Source of the DNA: an uncultured Oscillibacter sp.
GTDB lineage: Bacteria > Bacillota > Clostridia > Oscillospirales > Oscillospiraceae
Length of the DNA: 8,164 nt
Direction of reading: 5' to 3'
NCBI GenBank assembly: GCA_910587875.1
Contig: CAJUOD010000120.1
Location: 1 to 8,164, forward strand
In this document: positions 4,884 to 8,164 of the stretch, piece by piece
How the letters are laid out: each line of letters starts with the position of its first letter
Position numbering within the stretch: position 1 is the first letter of the stretch
The notes under the pieces: generated by a model
What the model was told of the DNA's origin: nothing
The model's input: only the letters and a program-made list of their open reading frames with translations
Database searches by the model: none
Program-made: the position numbers and the translations under genes

Positions 4884-5924
4884 CTATTTCAGGAAAATCC
4901 GCTTTCCATTCCGGTACTCCCGGACCACGCCCAGCCTCTGGGCGCTGGGGACGGCGGGGATCAAGGCCTCGTACAGCGCCTCCGCGTCCTCGGGGTCCAC
5001 GGCCATCAGAAGCCCCCCGGAGGTCTGGGGGTCGTAGAGCAGATCCTGCCGCCAGAGCTCCGCCGCGCCGGGGTCCACGGATTCTTCGGCGAAGGAGCGG
5101 TTGCGGTACATGCCCTCCGGGAGAATGCCCATCCGGGCCAGCTCCGCCGCCTCGGGAATAAAGTCCACGGCCCCCACGTCGATCTCCAGCTCCACGCCGC
5201 TGCCCTGGGCCAGCTCCAGGCCGTGGCCCAGGAGGCCGAAGCCCGTCACGTCCGTGCAGGCGTGGACCCGGTATTGGACCATGATATCCCGGGCCGCCTT
5301 GTTCAGTGTGGTCATGAGCCTGTGGGCCCGCTCCATGGCCTGGGGCGGGGCCATGTCCGCCTTGGCGGCAGTGGTCAGCACGCCGATTCCCAGGGGCTTG
5401 GTGAAGAGCAGCACGTCCCCGGGCCGGGCCCCGGAGTTGGTGAGCATTCTGTCCGGATGGACGAAGCCGGTGACAGCCAGGCCGTACTTGGGCTCGTCGT
5501 CCAGGATGCTGTGCCCCCCGGTGATGAGAGCCCCGGCCTCGTAGACCTTGTCGTAGCCCCCCCGGAGGAGCTCGTGGACCGCCTCGGGGGGCATGTCCCT
5601 GGGCACCGCCATGATGTTCAGACAGAGCTTGGGCTCGCCGCCCATGGCGTACACGTCCGAGAGGGCGTTGGCGGCGGCGATCTGGCCGAAGAGATAGGGG
5701 TCGTCGGCAATGGGGGGGAAGAAGTCCACCGTCTGCACCAGGGCTAGGTCCTCGGAAATCCTGTAGACCGACGCGTCGTCGCTTCGGTCAAAGCCCACCA
5801 GCAGGTTGGGGTCCTCATGGACCCGGATGCCCTCCAGCAGCCGGGCCAGAGTCCCGGCCCCCACCTTGGCCCCGCAGCCGGCGCACTTGGCCAGCTTCGT
5901 CAGCTTCACTTCGTTTTCCGCCAT
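4884..5924 (-). CDS. selD: SelD: selenide, water dikinase (selenophosphate synthetase)
   Basis: This 346-residue enzyme makes monoselenophosphate from selenide and ATP. Selenophosphate is the selenium donor for selenocysteine, selenouridine and the labile selenium cofactor of molybdenum hydroxylases. The N-terminal active-site segment is AGCGAK at 15-20. Cys17 and Lys20 fall at the same numbers as in the E. coli enzyme, and Cys19 of E. coli is alanine here. Position 17 is an ordinary Cys codon, not a UGA selenocysteine codon as in some relatives. Further family motifs include DDASVY (49-54), QTVDFFPPIADDPYLFG (64-80), ALITGGHSI (131-139), CTDVTGFGLLGH (about 222-233) and DPQTSGGLL near the C-terminus. 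Length is normal. AAGGAGG precedes the ATG. The gene follows yqeB by 33 bases and is the last gene before the terminator, which ties it to selenium-dependent hydroxylase maturation here. No selA, selB or selC is visible in this window. Confidence 0.97.
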   Translation of the reverse strand: MAENEVKLTKLAKCAGCGAKVGAGTLARLLEGIRVHEDPNLLVGFDRSDDASVYRISEDLALVQTVDFFPPIADDPYLFGQIAAANALSDVYAMGGEPKLCLNIMAVPRDMPPEAVHELLRGGYDKVYEAGALITGGHSILDDEPKYGLAVTGFVHPDRMLTNSGARPGDVLLFTKPLGIGVLTTAAKADMAPPQAMERAHRLMTTLNKAARDIMVQYRVHACTDVTGFGLLGHGLELAQGSGVELEIDVGAVDFIPEAAELARMGILPEGMYRNRSFAEESVDPGAAELWRQDLLYDPQTSGGLLMAVDPEDAEALYEALIPAVPSAQRLGVVREYRNGKRIFLK

Positions 5925-5957
5925 GAGACCGCCTCCTTGTTTGATTACGATTTGTAG

Positions 5958-6758
5958 TTATTCGACAGATTTCAACGCGCCGGACAGGCAGAGAATGGCC
6001 TCCAGCACACCGCCGCCCACGGCCAGGGCCTTGTCGCTGGCGCAGTAGCAGTGTTCCATCTTGCACCGGGGATCCACGTCCCCGGCCTTCATGCCCTTGT
6101 GGACGGGGGTGCCCTCCGGCAGGATGCCCCGGAGCACGCCGTCCAGGGTGCAGGCCATGGGCGCGCCGTCCACCTCCCCGGCGATATCTCCCAGCTTCAC
6201 CTGGGCCCCGATGTCCAGGAGCTGGTGGAAGGTTCCGTCCGCTGGGGCCCGGAGGACCCGCTCCCCGGCAAAGCCGCCGATGAGGCCGGGAATGCCCGTG
6301 TTGGGCAGGGCGGACCCCTCGTAGAGGGCCCGGCCCAGGGTGTGGCCCCGCATGGTCTCCACCACGGCGTGGCAGTCCACGCCCGCCGTGAAGCCGGGAC
6401 CCACGCCCACGACTACCGGCGCGTCGGTGATCTTCGTGCCCAGGTTCTTCTTGGCCAGGATGGCGTCCACCACGGCGGCGGGCTTCAAGGCCGGGATACA
6501 GGCCCCGTCCGGGTCCGCCAGGACGGGGATGATTCCCTGCTTCAGCAGCTCCAGAGCCTGGGCCGGGCTGTCCGCCCGGCGGGCGGTGACGCCCTCCACC
6601 ACGGCCTCGCCGTGGACAATGGCTTGCGAAAAGGCCACGGTCCGCCGGATGGCGGTGGGCCGCTCCAGGTCGGTCATCACCACCCGGAGCCCTGCCCGCC
6701 AAAGCCGGAGGGCAATGCCGGTGGCAATGTCCCCGGCACCTCGAATGACGACTAGCAT
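5958..6758 (-). CDS. yqeB: YqeB: selenium-dependent molybdenum hydroxylase maturation protein
   Basis: This 266-residue protein belongs to the YqeB (EF2563) family, found in genomes with selenium-dependent molybdenum hydroxylases. It is thought to help install labile selenium in the molybdenum cofactor; the exact chemistry is not settled. The N-terminus is a Rossmann-like fold, VVIRGAGDIATGIALRL at 3-19. TDLERPTAIRRTVAFSQA (29-46) and VVVGVGPGFTAGVDCH (114-129) follow, with GSALPNTGIPG in the middle. The C-terminal part has a cysteine-bearing DPRCKMEHCYC and the glycine-rich AVGGGVLEAI, a typical ending for the family. Length is normal. The ATG overlaps the end of yqeC by 7 bases (ATGCTAG), pointing to translational coupling, and selD follows 33 bases later. 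Substrate enzymes such as xdh-type hydroxylases are not in the window. Confidence 0.93.
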   Translation of the reverse strand: MLVVIRGAGDIATGIALRLWRAGLRVVMTDLERPTAIRRTVAFSQAIVHGEAVVEGVTARRADSPAQALELLKQGIIPVLADPDGACIPALKPAAVVDAILAKKNLGTKITDAPVVVGVGPGFTAGVDCHAVVETMRGHTLGRALYEGSALPNTGIPGLIGGFAGERVLRAPADGTFHQLLDIGAQVKLGDIAGEVDGAPMACTLDGVLRGILPEGTPVHKGMKAGDVDPRCKMEHCYCASDKALAVGGGVLEAILCLSGALKSVE

Positions 6759-7426
6759 AGGGAAAACTCCTTTCTTATCAGGGACCCCGCCAGGACGGGG
6801 CAGGGCAGCAGCGCCGCCAGGGCGGCGGCTTGTGCCCGGGCCTCCGCCGTCTCGGCCTGGTTGACAAAAACCCGGGTGTGGAGGCCCTCCGCCAGCAGGA
6901 CGGCGGCCTCGGTCTCCGGAGAGGCGGGCGCGTCCTCCGGGACCCCCGCCAGGCGGGCATACAGGGCCGGGCGGTGGGCCGCCTCCGAGATGGGCCGTCC
7001 GAAGCCGGAGGCCCCCACGACGCAGACGGTTTGATTGGCCTCCGGGGGAATCACCGGCTCATGGGGGGCGTGGGCCTTCAGGGGACGGCCCGCGGAGCCG
7101 TCGGCCTCCGCCAGCACATAGTCCGCCAGCGCCAGGAGGCAGGCCATGGGGAGGGCCGGAGCGGTCAGCTTCCCCGTGCCGGGGACCGGCGTCCCGGCGC
7201 AGACCAGGCGGCGGGCCGCCAGGGCCTCTGCCAGGGCTTCCTCCGAGGGGCTTATCAGGTTGGGCAGGCCGTCGAAGGGGAAGATCTTCGTGGCGGCGCA
7301 GAGGAGCACCCGGGCCCCGCCCGCCGCCAGCTCCTCCCCCAGGGTGCGGAGAAGGGTGGTCTTGCCCCCGCCGCCGATGACGGCGGTGACGCCGGGGCGG
7401 ATGTTCAAAAGCCCTGCCAGGCCCAT
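6752..7426 (-). CDS. yqeC: YqeC: selenium-dependent hydroxylase accessory P-loop protein
   Basis: This is a 224-residue predicted nucleotide-binding protein of the YqeC family, always linked to selenium-dependent molybdenum hydroxylase clusters and of unproven biochemical role. The P-loop is GGGGKTT at 18-24. ATK at 45-47 and the acidic motif EADGSAGRPLKAHAPHEPVIP begins at 107; both are family hallmarks. VVGASGFG at 137-144 and VFVNQAE near the C-terminus resemble the later nucleotide-binding strands. It is the first gene of the yqeC-yqeB-selD operon, with an AGGGAGGG ribosome binding site and a promoter about 30 bases upstream. Its stop codon lies inside the start region of yqeB. Cytoplasmic, no membrane segment. 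Composition is very GC-rich, like birA and unlike the cassette. Confidence 0.93.
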   Translation of the reverse strand: MGLAGLLNIRPGVTAVIGGGGKTTLLRTLGEELAAGGARVLLCAATKIFPFDGLPNLISPSEEALAEALAARRLVCAGTPVPGTGKLTAPALPMACLLALADYVLAEADGSAGRPLKAHAPHEPVIPPEANQTVCVVGASGFGRPISEAAHRPALYARLAGVPEDAPASPETEAAVLLAEGLHTRVFVNQAETAEARAQAAALAALLPCPVLAGSLIRKEFSLC

Positions 7427-7456
7427 GGCGGTCCCTCCCTTCGTTGTTCTTTGTAT

Positions 7457-7485
7457 AGAATAACATCCCGCCGGGCCGCCGTCAA
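7457..7485 (-). promoter_or_regulatory. Promoter of the yqeC-yqeB-selD operon
   Basis: On the minus strand, TTGACG (7480-7485), a 17-bp spacer and TATTCT (7457-7462) with TGT just upstream form a good extended -10 promoter. Transcription would begin near 7450, about 24 bases before the yqeC ATG. This leaves no room for a riboswitch in the leader. Confidence 0.7.
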
Positions 7486-7494
7486 GGGCGTGCC

Positions 7495-7523
7495 TTGACA
7501 GGGGCGGCGGAAGGGGCTATGAT
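7495..7523 (+). promoter_or_regulatory. Promoter of the GreA-family gene
   Basis: TTGACA (7495-7500), a 17-bp spacer and TATGAT (7518-7523) differ from consensus at one position. The -35 box is only 9 bp from the -35 box of the divergent yqeC promoter, so the two polymerase sites are back to back. Transcription would start near 7530, giving a short leader. Confidence 0.8.
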
Positions 7524-7552
7524 GGAGCGGCACTGAAAAGGAGGGATGCGCC

Positions 7553-8056
7553 GTGTACGACGAGCTGACGGCGGTGGACATCAAGAAGATGAAGGAGGAG
7601 CTGGACCACCGGGTCCGGGTGCTCCGGCCCCAGCTGATCGAGGAGGTCCAGACGGCCCGGGCCTTTGGGGACCTGAGCGAGAACTTTGAATACAAGTGCG
7701 CCAAGCAGGCCAAGAACCGGAACGACAGCCGGATCCGGTACTTAGAGCGGATGATCCGCACAGCGAAGGTCATTGAGGTTCAAGGCGCGGAGGATGCCGT
7801 GGGACTCTTCGACCGGGTGACCATCTACAACGAGATGGTGAAGAAGGAAATGGAGGTCCGCATCGTTACCACCCTGCGCCAGGACGCCCTGAAGGGCCTG
7901 GTGAGCAAGGAGTCCCCGGTGGGGAAGGCGCTTCTCGGCCGCCGGGCCGGGGAACGGGTGGAGGTTGTCGTCAGTCCGACGGTGAAGTATTTTGTGGAAA
8001 TCCGGGGGATTGAAAAGGGAGAGGACGACGAGAGTCTTGATATTAGTTCCTATTGA
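7553..8056 (+). CDS. greA: GreA/GreB-family transcription elongation factor
   Basis: This 167-residue protein would enter the RNA polymerase secondary channel and stimulate transcript cleavage in stalled complexes. Residues 5-75 form the antiparallel coiled coil. Its tip, GDLSENFEY at 39-47, keeps the two acidic residues (D40, E43) needed for cleavage. The FKBP-like C-terminal domain runs from about 78 to 155, with the hallmark SPVGKALLGRRAGERVEV at 121-138. The second helix (AKQAKNRNDSRIRYLERMI) differs from the usual GreA form, AAKEEQGFIEGRI, and the C-terminal tail is slightly long and acidic (EKGEDDESLD). It may therefore be a second, diverged paralogue rather than the main GreA. The GTG start is chosen because AGGAGG lies 7 bases upstream. 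The ATG at 7546 is out of frame. It is transcribed divergently from yqeC; no functional link is implied. Confidence 0.9.
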   Translation: MYDELTAVDIKKMKEELDHRVRVLRPQLIEEVQTARAFGDLSENFEYKCAKQAKNRNDSRIRYLERMIRTAKVIEVQGAEDAVGLFDRVTIYNEMVKKEMEVRIVTTLRQDALKGLVSKESPVGKALLGRRAGERVEVVVSPTVKYFVEIRGIEKGEDDESLDISSY

Positions 8057-8073
8057 GGAATACAGCCTTTCTG

Positions 8074-8139
8074 CCCCCCGTTGGGGGAGGATTGTACTCG
8101 CCCTGACGGGCGGGGGAGTCAACAGCCCTTTGGGGGCTG
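8074..8139 (+). repeat. Cluster of three GC-rich hairpins after the GreA-family gene
   Basis: Three short stems follow each other: CCCCC/GGGGG (8075-8079 with 8083-8087), CGCCC/GGGCG (8099-8103 with 8108-8112, possibly closed by ACT/AGT), and CAGCCC/GGGCTG (8123-8128 with 8134-8139). None is followed by a T-run, so a simple intrinsic terminator is doubtful. The arrangement resembles an intergenic repeat or a structured RNA. The window ends 25 bases later, so the full unit may not be visible. Confidence 0.4.
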
Positions 8140-8164
8140 GTCCATTTGCACCCCCCATTCTCTC

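Noticed and set aside
5865..5876. Possible selenocysteine (UGA) codon in the SelD active site
   Set aside because: The active-site codon reads as cysteine in the frame (Cys17), with no in-frame UGA. No selenocysteine insertion is needed.
8074..8139. CRISPR-like array in the hairpin cluster
   Set aside because: The three hairpins differ in sequence and spacing, and there are no identical direct repeats or regular spacers.

Overview
The window looks like chromosome of a GC-rich Firmicute (class Clostridia, probably an Oscillospiraceae-type gut anaerobe). Almost every gene has a strong AGGAGG-type ribosome binding site, the promoters are sigma-A-like, and the gene set is typical of that group: Firmicute-style BirA, a short chromate-transporter protein, and SelD next to YqeB and YqeC. 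This assignment is an inference from style and content; no taxonomic marker gene is present.

Layout. (1) Positions 1-1272, minus strand: birA (biotin ligase/repressor) with its own promoter, followed by the first 64 codons of a CHR-family chromate transporter cut by the window edge. (2) Positions 1306-1474, plus strand: an extended -10 promoter driving a 27-residue mini-ORF, then a 9-codon ORF with a good ribosome binding site that overlaps a hairpin. (3) Positions 1501-4051, plus strand: a perfect consensus promoter (TTGACA, 17 bp, TATAAT) followed by three closely spaced genes that I cannot assign to a characterised system. They are an acidic protein with four tandem Asp-rich metal-binding-like repeats, a 527-residue protein with an N-terminal coiled coil, and a stand-alone beta-barrel resembling domain 2 of EF-Tu with no GTPase domain. 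(4) Positions 4052-4820: an AT-rich stretch with palindromes, and a small serine recombinase on the minus strand whose start codon appears non-canonical or lost. (5) Positions 4821-7485, minus strand: the yqeC-yqeB-selD operon of the selenium-dependent molybdenum hydroxylase maturation pathway, with a clear promoter and a strong terminator. (6) Positions 7495-8056, plus strand: a GreA/GreB-family elongation factor transcribed divergently from yqeC, followed by a cluster of GC-rich hairpins up to the window end.

How the parts work together. BirA and the selenium operon are conserved metabolic functions: biotin attachment and biotin gene control in one case, selenophosphate supply and labile-selenium cofactor maturation in the other. 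Between them lies a plus-strand cassette, apparently less GC-rich by eye, flanked by a recombinase gene and by a near-identical 14-bp inverted repeat (1453-1466 and 4120-4133). This is the accessory part of the window and the best candidate for an undescribed system. Its function cannot be deduced from sequence alone. The shared promoter and tight spacing suggest the three proteins act together, probably in the cytoplasm since none has a visible signal peptide.
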